Origin: Desulfobulbaceae bacterium
Lineage (GTDB): Bacteria > Desulfobacterota > Desulfobulbia > Desulfobulbales > Desulfocapsaceae
Direction: 5' to 3'
Assembly (NCBI GenBank): GCA_027067035.1
Contig: JAMOMO010000075.1
Span: forward strand, 1 to 16,558
Length of the DNA: 16,558 nt
In this document: in pieces, positions 8,344-15,165 of the stretch
How positions within the stretch are numbered: position 1 is the stretch's first letter
Layout: every line of letters starts with the position of its first letter
Position numbers and translations under genes: made by a program
The notes under the pieces: model-generated
Databases searched by the model: none
What the model saw: the letters and a program-made list of their open reading frames with translations, nothing else
What the model was told of the DNA's origin: nothing

Positions 8344-8380
8344 CTATAGTAAAAAGGTTATGCTTTATAGTTTACTATAG
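8344..8380. repeat. Perfect 10-bp inverted repeat in the era / RNB divergent spacer
   Basis: CTATAGTAAA (8344-8353) and TTTACTATAG (8371-8380) are exact reverse complements, 17 bp apart. They lie in a 158-bp AT-rich spacer between two divergent genes. Centre-to-centre distance is 27 bp, so this could be a two-site operator or overlapping -10 elements (TATAGT occurs in both directions). A further GTGCT/AGCAC pair lies just upstream (8322-8342). No canonical -35 box was found for either gene. Confidence 0.5.
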
Positions 8381-8436
8381 CAAACTTAGCAGAAAACATC
8401 TTTTATTTCACAACTCGGGCAAAAAGGCGACATTGC

Positions 8437-10437
8437 GTGGCAACAACAGGGAAACTCATAGAATATCTTGATGGAGGCAAATTTCTCTGTGCCTATGTCA
8501 CCGGCTGCCAGGCCAAACGTCTGCGTCTCATCAATCAGAACGGCCGGGAAATGAACCTTCCCCTGTCCCGGGTCGTACACTGCTCCGAGAAGACCCACTC
8601 CGTGGAACTCCCCCGTGAAGAGCTCAGCCGTCAGCTCATGGAAACGGCCGAGAAGAGAAAGCAGCTCATGGAGACGATCAATCTTCAGGAGATATGGGAA
8701 CTCACCTCCGACGAACCCACGGACACCTTCCAGCCGGCCTTTCTGGCTGAACTCAGTTTTGGCAAGGATGCCGACGACGATATCGTTGCAGCCTTCCTTC
8801 GCTCAGTTTTTGTGGACCGGCTCTACTTCAAATACAGAGAGAACAAGGTCCTTGCCCACACAGCCGTGCAGATCGAACAGATCCGCAGACAGCGCGACAA
8901 GGAGGAGAAGACCAAAACCCTTATCGCCATGGGTGCAGAATTCCTCCAAAAGGTCCACAACAGCAGCAGAAAAGACCTTGAAATAGACAGTAACGGCAAG
9001 GAATGCCTCGCCATCATCCGGGACTTCTATCTCGCCGGAGCCGACTCCAAACACGCCGACATTGCCCGGAAGATACTCAAAGCTGCCGGATTCAACAGGC
9101 CCCATGACCCATTCCACCTCCTGGTGAAGGCCGGTATCTGGGATGCCAATGAAAACATTCCGCTGCTCCGCAATGATCTCCCGGTGGTCTTCCCGTTACT
9201 CGGTATTCAGCAGGCAGAGATGCTCCTGCAGCAGGGAGTTGACAAACTCTTTAACGACCCGGCACGAAAAGATTTCACCAAGCTGCGCCCGATGACCATT
9301 GACGGGCCCACCACCCTTGATTTCGATGACGCCCTCACCATTGAAGAACAGAACGGGAACTATCTGGTGGGAGTCCACATCTCAGATGTGGCACACTATG
9401 TCCGCCCCGAAGATCCGCTCTTTATCGAAGCAATGCAGCGCGGCACCTCCATCTATTTCCCCGAAGGCCAGATTCCCATGCTGCCGCGCCATCTTTCCCA
9501 GGGCATCTGCAGTCTTATTCAGGGTGAACTCCGGGCGGCACTCAGTTTTATGATCCTTCTCTCCGATGAGGCCGAGGTCCTTAAAGTCCGCATCCATCCC
9601 TCCATCATAAAGGTTGCAAGACGCCTCACCTATGATGAAGCTGACACCATGATCAAGACAGACCCGGAACTTGCCATTCTCAACGATCTGCGCCGTAAGT
9701 TGCGCAACAAGCGACTTGATGCGGGAGCCCTGCTGCTGCCATTTCCCGATGTGAACATTCACATCCATGACGGCGCAAAGGTTCAGGTCAGTCTGGCTGA
9801 CACCGACACCCCGTCACGGACCCTTGTCTCGGAGATGATGATACTCGCCAATACCCAGGCGGCACGATACGTTGCCGACAGGATGGCACCGGGCCTCTTC
9901 AGAGCCCAGAAGCCGCCGAAAAAACGGGTTGTTCATGGCCTGGACAACGATCTTTTCCTCAACTCAAAACAGCGAAAGATGCTGTCACGCGGCGAACTGC
10001 TCATCAACGCCCAGCCCCACAGCGGCCTTGGAGTCACCCAGTACACCACCATCACCTCCCCCATTCGCAGGCTCCTTGATCTTGTGATGCAGCACCAGAT
10101 CCATTCACTGGTCCGCCGTGAAGAGGTCCGGTTCACCGAAGAGATGTGCAAGGACTTTACCTCTGTCATCGGCCGCACCCTGGCACGGGCCAACAATGTA
10201 CGCCAGCAGCGCCATCGCTACTGGCTGCTCAAATACCTTGAGGCACGCAAGGGACAGCCCCAGAATGCCCTGGTACTTGAATCCGGTCCGAAACGGACCT
10301 TCCTCCTGCTCACAGACATCCTTTTAAACATTGATCTTCCCACCCCGACCAGAAACCGCCCGGAACCGGGCTGCAGGGTATCGGTCAAACTCACCAGGGT
10401 GGATGCACTTGACAACACCCTGCGCTTTGAGTGGTAA
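8437..10437 (+). CDS. RNase II family 3'-5' exoribonuclease (RNB domain)
   Basis: A 666-aa cytoplasmic exoribonuclease that should degrade RNA processively from the 3' end. The RNB core is intact: metal-binding Asp289, Asp295, Asp297 and Asp298 in DGPTTLDFDDA, Tyr340 in TSIYFP (stacking Tyr), IPMLPRHLS, and Arg544 in TSPIRR. The N-terminal about 60 residues look like a beta-barrel rather than clear tandem cold-shock domains. The last about 60 residues are a poorly matched S1-like segment. It therefore resembles the shorter RNase II-like group (also in cyanobacteria) more than classical RNase R. The start is GTG with AAAAGGCGA about 8 nt upstream. A small acidic gene follows 16 bp later. Family is firm; the exact subgroup is not. 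Confidence 0.9.
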   Translation: MATTGKLIEYLDGGKFLCAYVTGCQAKRLRLINQNGREMNLPLSRVVHCSEKTHSVELPREELSRQLMETAEKRKQLMETINLQEIWELTSDEPTDTFQPAFLAELSFGKDADDDIVAAFLRSVFVDRLYFKYRENKVLAHTAVQIEQIRRQRDKEEKTKTLIAMGAEFLQKVHNSSRKDLEIDSNGKECLAIIRDFYLAGADSKHADIARKILKAAGFNRPHDPFHLLVKAGIWDANENIPLLRNDLPVVFPLLGIQQAEMLLQQGVDKLFNDPARKDFTKLRPMTIDGPTTLDFDDALTIEEQNGNYLVGVHISDVAHYVRPEDPLFIEAMQRGTSIYFPEGQIPMLPRHLSQGICSLIQGELRAALSFMILLSDEAEVLKVRIHPSIIKVARRLTYDEADTMIKTDPELAILNDLRRKLRNKRLDAGALLLPFPDVNIHIHDGAKVQVSLADTDTPSRTLVSEMMILANTQAARYVADRMAPGLFRAQKPPKKRVVHGLDNDLFLNSKQRKMLSRGELLINAQPHSGLGVTQYTTITSPIRRLLDLVMQHQIHSLVRREEVRFTEEMCKDFTSVIGRTLARANNVRQQRHRYWLLKYLEARKGQPQNALVLESGPKRTFLLLTDILLNIDLPTPTRNRPEPGCRVSVKLTRVDALDNTLRFEW

Positions 10438-10453
10438 AGTAAAACAGAAAAAG

Positions 10454-10651
10454 ATGACAGATACAAACGATCTCTGGGAACTGCTGGGGGACATGGAGGA
10501 GGAAGATCTTCCCCATGTGCTGACAAAACTCTTCACCATCTATGAAGAGATACTTGAACGCACCCCTGACGATCAGGGGGCAAAGAGCTTTTTCGAGCAC
10601 CTTTCACGGGTGCTGTCACAGGTATCCGACTGCAATCTGAATCGCCGCTGA
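10454..10651 (+). CDS. Small acidic hypothetical protein (65 aa)
   Basis: Not recognised. ATG at 10454 lies 16 bp after the RNB stop on the same strand, so it is probably co-transcribed. The protein is acidic, with an N-terminal DLWELLGDMEEEDLP and a mostly helical, soluble look; there is no signal peptide or membrane segment. The upstream AGAAAAAG is only a weak ribosome site. The frame opens further upstream, but inside the RNB gene. It is convergent with rfbC, 25 bp away. It could be a partner of the exonuclease or an unrelated conserved small protein. Confidence 0.6.
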   Translation: MTDTNDLWELLGDMEEEDLPHVLTKLFTIYEEILERTPDDQGAKSFFEHLSRVLSQVSDCNLNRR

Positions 10652-10676
10652 ACGGTGATCACGAAGCCGCAGCACT

Positions 10677-11225
10677 CTACCTGTACAGCTCTGCAGCCGT
10701 AAAACTGCTGCCCTTTGCATCCTTGTCAGAGAGCAGGGGCTCATTTCCATCCAGGGGCCAGTCAATGGCTATTTCCGGATCATTCCAGATAATACAGCGT
10801 TCAAACCGGGGTGCATAAAAATCCGTGGTCCGGTAAAGAAATTCCGCCACATCAGAGAGTACCAGAAAACCGTGTCCAAAACCTTCAGGTATCCAGAGAC
10901 TTTTTTTATTTTCCGCACTCAAGCGATCCCCCACCCATTTACCGAAAGTGGGCGAGCTTTTCCGCAGGTCAACTGCCACATCAAAGACTTCACCGACAAC
11001 CACACGCACCAGCTTCCCCTGGGCCTGTTCAATCTGGTAGTGGATACCCCGAAGGACATTTTTCATTGAACGGGAATGATTATCCTGCACAAACGTTGTT
11101 TCAAGACCGGTCTGTTCCCGCCACTCTCTGGCGTTGAAACTCTCATAGAAAAAGCCCCGATCATCGCCAAACACGGTGGGTTCCACCAGAAGGACTTCCG
11201 GAATTGCTGTTGCTGTAACTTTCAT
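10677..11225 (-). CDS. rfbC: dTDP-4-dehydrorhamnose 3,5-epimerase (RmlC)
   Basis: A 182-aa cupin that converts dTDP-4-dehydro-6-deoxyglucose to dTDP-4-dehydrorhamnose, the third step of dTDP-L-rhamnose synthesis for surface polysaccharide. Visible marks: FGDDRGFFYESF (19-30), catalytic His62 in LRGIHYQ with Asp169 as the likely dyad partner, HGF at 118-120, and Tyr131 and Tyr137 as candidates for the catalytic acid. Length is normal for the family. The start is ATG, 3 nt after the rfbB stop, so the two genes form an operon (rfbB first). No strong ribosome site is seen; coupling to rfbB is likely. rfbA and rfbD do not follow. Confidence 0.95.
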   Translation of the reverse strand: MKVTATAIPEVLLVEPTVFGDDRGFFYESFNAREWREQTGLETTFVQDNHSRSMKNVLRGIHYQIEQAQGKLVRVVVGEVFDVAVDLRKSSPTFGKWVGDRLSAENKKSLWIPEGFGHGFLVLSDVAEFLYRTTDFYAPRFERCIIWNDPEIAIDWPLDGNEPLLSDKDAKGSSFTAAELYR

Positions 11226-11228
11226 ATA

Positions 11229-12299
11229 TTAGCCATACATTTTTTCATAATATTTCTGGTAGCTGCCGTCTATCACAGAGGCGACCCAGTCCTGGTTGGC
11301 AAGATACCAGTCCACGGTCCTGGCAATTCCCTCTTCAAAGGTGACCTGAGGCTCCCAGCCAAGCTGCTCTTTTATAAAAGAGGCATCAATGGCATAACGC
11401 CTGTCATGACCAAGCCTGTCCTTGACAAAGGTGATCAGTTCCCTGCGGGGAGCACCGGATGCCGGAAGCCCTATTTTTTCATCCAGGGTGTCACAGATAA
11501 GGGTTACCACCTCAAGGTTCTGCTTTTCGTTGTTACCGCCTATGTTATATGACTGACCGATCCTGCCCCTGACAAGGACCTCAACAATGGCCTCACAGTG
11601 ATCCTTTACATAGAGCCAGTCACGCACATACTTTCCATCCCCGTATATCGGCAGCTCCTTTCCGGTCATTGAATTGTGAAAGACAAGGGGAATCAGCTTC
11701 TCCGGAAACTGGTAGGGACCATAATTATTTGAGCAGTTTGTAATCAGCACCGGCAGCTCATAGGTGTGCAGATAGGCATTCACCAGATGATCTGACGAAG
11801 CCTTTGATGCGGAATAGGGAGAACGGGGATCAAAGGGTGTGGTTTCAGTGAACATTCCGGTCTCACCCAGTGAGCCATAGACCTCATCGGTACTGACATG
11901 GAGAAAACGGGGATCATTGCCCTTCCAGTCACCGGACAGCCACGCCTTTCTGGCCGCCTCAAGAAGAGTAAAGGTGCCGACGATATTGGTCTGGATAAAC
12001 GCAGCAGGTCCTGTTATTGAACGATCCACATGGGATTCTGCAGCAAAATGCACCACATAATCAATCTGTTCCTCAACAAAGAGTTTTTCCATTGCCGACG
12101 CATCACAGATATCAGCTTTCACAAACCGATACTGCTCACCCTCTTCAATCCCTTCAAGATTCTGGAGATTTCCGGCATAGGTCAGCTTGTCCAGATTTAT
12201 GACACGCCAGTCAGGCTGTTCAGCCAGAATGAGGCGGACAAAATTTGCACCGATAAACCCGCAGCCACCGGTAACCAGAATTCTTCGATTTGTTTCCAT
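11229..12299 (-). CDS. rfbB: dTDP-glucose 4,6-dehydratase (RmlB)
   Basis: A 356-aa extended short-chain dehydrogenase/reductase that oxidises and dehydrates dTDP-glucose to dTDP-4-dehydro-6-deoxyglucose with bound NAD. The Rossmann glycine motif is GGCGFIG (11-17). HFAAESHVDRS (84-94), the STDEVYG loop (136-142) with Asp138 and Glu139 as catalytic acid and base, and YSASK (162-166) with Tyr162 and Lys166 are all typical. It is first in a two-gene rfbBC operon and divergent from prfC across 169 bp. The start at 12299 gives the standard METNRRILVTGG N-terminus; GAGTGAAG just upstream is a modest ribosome site. Confidence 0.96.
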   Translation of the reverse strand: METNRRILVTGGCGFIGANFVRLILAEQPDWRVINLDKLTYAGNLQNLEGIEEGEQYRFVKADICDASAMEKLFVEEQIDYVVHFAAESHVDRSITGPAAFIQTNIVGTFTLLEAARKAWLSGDWKGNDPRFLHVSTDEVYGSLGETGMFTETTPFDPRSPYSASKASSDHLVNAYLHTYELPVLITNCSNNYGPYQFPEKLIPLVFHNSMTGKELPIYGDGKYVRDWLYVKDHCEAIVEVLVRGRIGQSYNIGGNNEKQNLEVVTLICDTLDEKIGLPASGAPRRELITFVKDRLGHDRRYAIDASFIKEQLGWEPQVTFEEGIARTVDWYLANQDWVASVIDGSYQKYYEKMYG

Positions 12300-12403
12300 A
12301 CTTCACTCGTTTTTTAGTTTTCTTTCCGGACAAAAACGCCTATGTTTCACTCTTTGCTCCACAGAACAGACAGACGAAAGTCACAAATGGTGAGTATCAC
12401 CAT

Positions 12404-12430
12404 ACAGCCGTCGGCCTTCCGGCTGTTTTT
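12404..12430 (+). terminator. Intrinsic-terminator-like hairpin in the prfC leader
   Basis: ACAGCCG (12404-12410) pairs perfectly with CGGCTGT (12420-12426) around a 9-nt loop, and a run of five T (12426-12430) follows directly. On the plus strand this is a Rho-independent terminator, yet it lies 38 bp before the prfC start with no plus-strand gene ending nearby. It is not a terminator for the minus strand, where no T-tract follows. It may act as an attenuator for prfC, end a short RNA, or stop read-through. Confidence 0.55.
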
Positions 12431-12468
12431 ATACTACAAAACCCTAAAAATCTAAATAGATTCTTCCA

Positions 12469-14058
12469 ATGAGTAAACAGCTGGAACAGGAAATAGCCAA
12501 GAGACGAACCTTTGGTATCATCAGTCACCCCGATGCAGGAAAAACAACCCTCACCGAAAAGCTCCTCCTCTATGGCGGTGCCATCAACATGGCCGGGGCC
12601 GTCAAGTCCCGAAAGGCGGATCGGCATGCCACCAGTGACTGGATGGCCATTGAGCAGGAGCGCGGCATCTCCGTCACCACCTCGGTGATGAAATTCACCT
12701 ACGGTGATTACGAGGTCAACCTTCTGGACACCCCGGGCCATCAGGACTTTTCAGAAGATACCTACAGGGTGCTCACGGCAGTGGACTCCGCCATCATGGT
12801 CATTGATTCGGCCAAAGGTGTTGAGACCCAGACCGAAAAACTGATGGAGGTCTGTCGCATGCGCAACACGCCTCTTATCACCTTTATCAACAAACTTGAC
12901 AGAGAGGGAATGGACCCCCTGGACATCCTTGCCGACATCGAAGACAAGCTCCAGATCGAGTGCACCCCCATGTCCTGGCCCATCGGTATGGGAAAGACCT
13001 TCAAAGGGGTCTATAATCTCTACAAGAAACAGATTCACCTCTTCACTGCCGGCAATGAAAAACGGGACCAGGGCGGTATCACCATCGAATCCCTGGAAGA
13101 CCCGCGCCTCGATGAAATTCTGGGTGACCACGATGCGCAACTGCTCCGCGATGACATTGAACTCCTGGAAGGAGCAGCCAACCCCTTTGAATATGAACAT
13201 TACCTCAGTGCCAGCCAGACGCCTGTCTTCTTCGGCTCTGCAGTGAATAACTTCGGGGTGCAGGAACTTCTCGATGCCTTTGTGGAAATGGCTCCGCCCC
13301 CGAGTGTCCGGGCCGCTGCCAGTCGTGATGTGCATCCAGATGAAGAGGACTTTTCAGGATTTGTCTTTAAGATACAGGCAAACATGAATCCGGCACATCG
13401 GGATCGTATTGCATTCTTTCGTATCTGTTCCGGAAAGTTCACCAGAGGAATGAAGGTCAGACACCACCGCCTGGGAAAAGACATCACCCTCTCCAATGCC
13501 ACCATTTTCATGGCCCAGGACAGGGCCCATGTGGAAGAGGCCTGGCCTGGAGACATCATCGGGCTCCACAACCATGGCACCATCAAAATCGGAGACACAT
13601 TCACCCCCAAAGAAGAGCTTAAATTCACCGGAATCCCCAACTTTGCCCCGGAACATTTCCGCAGGGTTATCCTGAAGAATCCGCTGAAGATGAAACAGCT
13701 CCAGAAGGGGCTGCAGCAGTTGGCTGAAGAGGGGGCAATCCAGGTTTTCCGCCCCAGGATAGGTACATCACACATCATGGGTGCAGTCGGTGTGCTGCAG
13801 TTTGAAGTCACCGTTGCCAGGCTGAAAAACGAATATGGGGTGGAGGCTATTTACGAACCGATAGACTATCAGGCGGCACGATGGGTCGAGTGCAGTGATA
13901 AAAAGAAACTGGCTGAATTCGAGCAGAAAAATCAGGGTTCACTGGCAACAGATGCGGAAGGATTCCTCACCTATCTTGCCCAGAATGAATGGATGCTGAA
14001 CTTTTTCATGGAAAAATGGCCGGAGATTGAATTCCACAAGACGAGGGAGAATATCTGA
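12469..14058 (+). CDS. prfC: Peptide chain release factor 3 (RF3)
   Basis: A 529-aa translational GTPase that recycles RF1 and RF2 from the ribosome after termination, the same length class as E. coli RF3. Motifs: G1 SHPDAGKTT (19-27), the RGIS switch region (65-68), G3 DTPGH (87-91), G4 NKLD (141-144), then the long shared stretches FVFKIQANM and GLHNHGTI, and a C-terminal ARWVEC. The alignment to the E. coli protein from memory runs end to end with no breaks. The ATG start matches the family N-terminus, but there is no recognisable Shine-Dalgarno (AGATTCTTCCA precedes it), and a terminator-like hairpin sits in the leader. It is a single gene, divergent from rfbB and convergent with DUF134. 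Confidence 0.97.
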   Translation: MSKQLEQEIAKRRTFGIISHPDAGKTTLTEKLLLYGGAINMAGAVKSRKADRHATSDWMAIEQERGISVTTSVMKFTYGDYEVNLLDTPGHQDFSEDTYRVLTAVDSAIMVIDSAKGVETQTEKLMEVCRMRNTPLITFINKLDREGMDPLDILADIEDKLQIECTPMSWPIGMGKTFKGVYNLYKKQIHLFTAGNEKRDQGGITIESLEDPRLDEILGDHDAQLLRDDIELLEGAANPFEYEHYLSASQTPVFFGSAVNNFGVQELLDAFVEMAPPPSVRAAASRDVHPDEEDFSGFVFKIQANMNPAHRDRIAFFRICSGKFTRGMKVRHHRLGKDITLSNATIFMAQDRAHVEEAWPGDIIGLHNHGTIKIGDTFTPKEELKFTGIPNFAPEHFRRVILKNPLKMKQLQKGLQQLAEEGAIQVFRPRIGTSHIMGAVGVLQFEVTVARLKNEYGVEAIYEPIDYQAARWVECSDKKKLAEFEQKNQGSLATDAEGFLTYLAQNEWMLNFFMEKWPEIEFHKTRENI

Positions 14059-14139
14059 CGGCATGGAGGGACAATGGAGGGTGCTGAACAGCGGAAGCAG
14101 ACCCGCTCCCTCCGGCGGAAAAATCACATCCCGGCAGTA

Positions 14140-14424
14140 CTACCTGGCATCCACAAAGACCAGAGCCTTTCCTTCTGATATTGCCTCTGCGGTCTTTTTC
14201 CGGGCAATGGTTATGATCCGCTGAATGGTGCCACGGGATACTCCCATCTTTATACCGGCCTCTTCCTGGGTCAGTCCGTCCCGGTCACACAGACGCAGCG
14301 CTTCCATCTCATCACGGAAAAGCTCGATCTGCTCCAGTTTTGACAGAGGAGTTCCCGTTGGCTTAAAGGCACGGCCACAAAAATTCCCTTCGCACTTCCT
14401 GAGTTTCTTTGGTCTTGGTGACAT
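14140..14424 (-). CDS. DUF134 family helix-turn-helix protein
   Basis: A 94-aa small basic protein of the DUF134 type. It has an N-terminal basic arm (MSPRPKKLRK), two Cys at 11 and 16, KPTGTPLSKLEQIEL, DEMEALRL (38-45), and a sigma-like helix-turn-helix (about 51-76) with LTQEEAG and MGVSRGTIQRI. It is probably a DNA-binding regulator; no target is established for the family that I can name. DUF134 genes commonly sit beside dinitrogenase iron-molybdenum cofactor (NifX-like) genes, and one lies upstream on the same strand here, 302 bp away. The ATG start has a weak ribosome site. It is convergent with prfC, 81 bp away. Confidence 0.85.
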   Translation of the reverse strand: MSPRPKKLRKCEGNFCGRAFKPTGTPLSKLEQIELFRDEMEALRLCDRDGLTQEEAGIKMGVSRGTIQRIITIARKKTAEAISEGKALVFVDAR

Positions 14425-14616
14425 ATTTCTGTCTATTGTGGTGTAGCAAAACTATCCGTAAAATGGAGGGAATGCCTGTTCCTCACAGGACATCTCAACC
14501 ATTCCCCTGAACCAGTGATGAAAATCCGTCAACAGATAGCATCTGTATTGATTGTGACACTCTTCTCTATGGACAGCCGTTTTTTCATTCTGCTGTACGG
14601 CTTGGCCCTGCGGGAC

Positions 14617-14644
14617 GTTCGCCGGAGAAAGATCTCCGGCGAAC
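14617..14644. repeat. Perfect 12-bp hairpin / palindrome
   Basis: GTTCGCCGGAGA (14617-14628) and TCTCCGGCGAAC (14633-14644) are exact reverse complements around AAGA. No T-tract follows on either strand, so it is not an intrinsic terminator. It is GC-rich in an AT-rich gap. Options are an RNA stabilising or processing hairpin between the NifX-like and DUF134 genes, an operator, or a dispersed repeat unit. Confidence 0.7.
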
Positions 14645-14682
14645 ACTCACGGATTCAGGATTCCCTAAAAAAATATATGTTC

Positions 14683-14711
14683 TTTATACCCCCGTCATCA
14701 GTAAAAAACAA
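14683..14711 (-). promoter_or_regulatory. Candidate promoter for the DUF134 gene
   Basis: On the minus strand, TTGTTT (14711-14706) and TATAAA (14688-14683) are 17 bp apart; the -10 is 5 of 6 to consensus and the -35 is 3 of 6. It would place the 12-bp hairpin in a leader of about 250 nt before the DUF134 start. Consensus matching only. Confidence 0.25.
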
Positions 14712-14726
14712 ATACTTTAGGAAAGA

Positions 14727-15116
14727 TCAGTGATGGCAGTTACTGCCGCCCTTGCAGGCCTGGTCGACATTCATTTTGGGAAGCAGCCCGGCTGAGAATT
14801 TCTCCATGACAGAGCCCGCATCCGGTATGGTATTCTTGTCGGCCCAGTATACCTCTATGCCAACTTCGGAAAAACCCTGCATGGGTCTGGCCCCGATACC
14901 ACCGACAACAATGGCATTCACACCGGCATCACTGAGTACCTTCACCGGTACCATACAGCCGCCGGCACCGTGATCCGGAACAGGCAGTGTTTCAACGGAG
15001 CTGATTTTTTTCTCGCCGTCAATGTCAACAAGGGTAAACACATCACAATGACCAAAATGATCGGATCGTGACGCTTCCATGCCGCCGGGGTTATTTGTAG
15101 GTATAGCAATTCGCAT
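14727..15116 (-). CDS. NifX/NifB-type iron-molybdenum cofactor binding family protein
   Basis: A 129-aa protein of the dinitrogenase iron-molybdenum cofactor (Di-Nase_FeMo-co) fold. It shows MRIAIPTN at the N-terminus, SDHFGHCDVF (18-27), GAGGCMVP (50-57) and VVGGIGARPM (70-79). Cys at 24, 54, 121 and 127 and the terminal CKGGSNCHH could bind metal. In nitrogen fixers relatives carry cofactor precursors, but many anaerobes have stand-alone copies of unknown role, and no nif gene is seen here. Start ATG 15116 is fixed by AAGGAG 7 nt upstream. It lies 47 bp after the transporter stop on the same strand and before DUF134, a usual neighbour. Confidence 0.85.
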   Translation of the reverse strand: MRIAIPTNNPGGMEASRSDHFGHCDVFTLVDIDGEKKISSVETLPVPDHGAGGCMVPVKVLSDAGVNAIVVGGIGARPMQGFSEVGIEVYWADKNTIPDAGSVMEKFSAGLLPKMNVDQACKGGSNCHH

Positions 15117-15123
15117 ACGTTAT

Positions 15124-15129
15124 CTCCTT
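15124..15129 (-). promoter_or_regulatory. Ribosome binding site of the NifX-like gene
   Basis: Minus-strand AAGGAG, 7 nt before ATG 15116. This is one of the strongest ribosome sites in the window. Confidence 0.7.
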
Positions 15130-15140
15130 GAAATATTGTT

Positions 15141-15165
15141 AAACAGTACAATGCTGTTTTTTTTT
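15141..15165 (+). terminator. Weak terminator-like hairpin, antisense to its neighbours
   Basis: AAACAG (15141-15146) and CTGTTT (15154-15159) form a 6-bp stem with a 7-nt loop, and the T-run extends to 15165. It would end plus-strand transcription, but both flanking genes are on the minus strand and the T-run overlaps the transporter stop codon. It may limit antisense reading or be chance AT-richness. Confidence 0.25.

Larger units (their letters stand above)
14425..14726. other. Non-coding gap between the NifX-like and DUF134 genes
   Basis: About 300 bp with no convincing gene. A 64-codon minus-strand frame (14452-14646) opens with GTG inside the hairpin arm, has no ribosome site and no family features. 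The gap holds a perfect 12-bp hairpin (14617-14644) and a possible minus-strand promoter (14683-14711), so it reads best as a long 5' leader or control region of the DUF134 gene. Confidence 0.5.

Noticed and set aside
14076..14113. Foldable GC-rich stretch after prfC (GGAGGG / AGCGG pairing with CCGCTCCCTCC) as a terminator
   Set aside because: The left arm needs an 8-nt bulge and no T-tract follows on either strand, so a terminator call is not supported.
14452..14646. 64-codon minus-strand frame between the NifX-like and DUF134 genes
   Set aside because: GTG start inside a hairpin arm, no ribosome site, no recognisable composition or motif; treated as chance.
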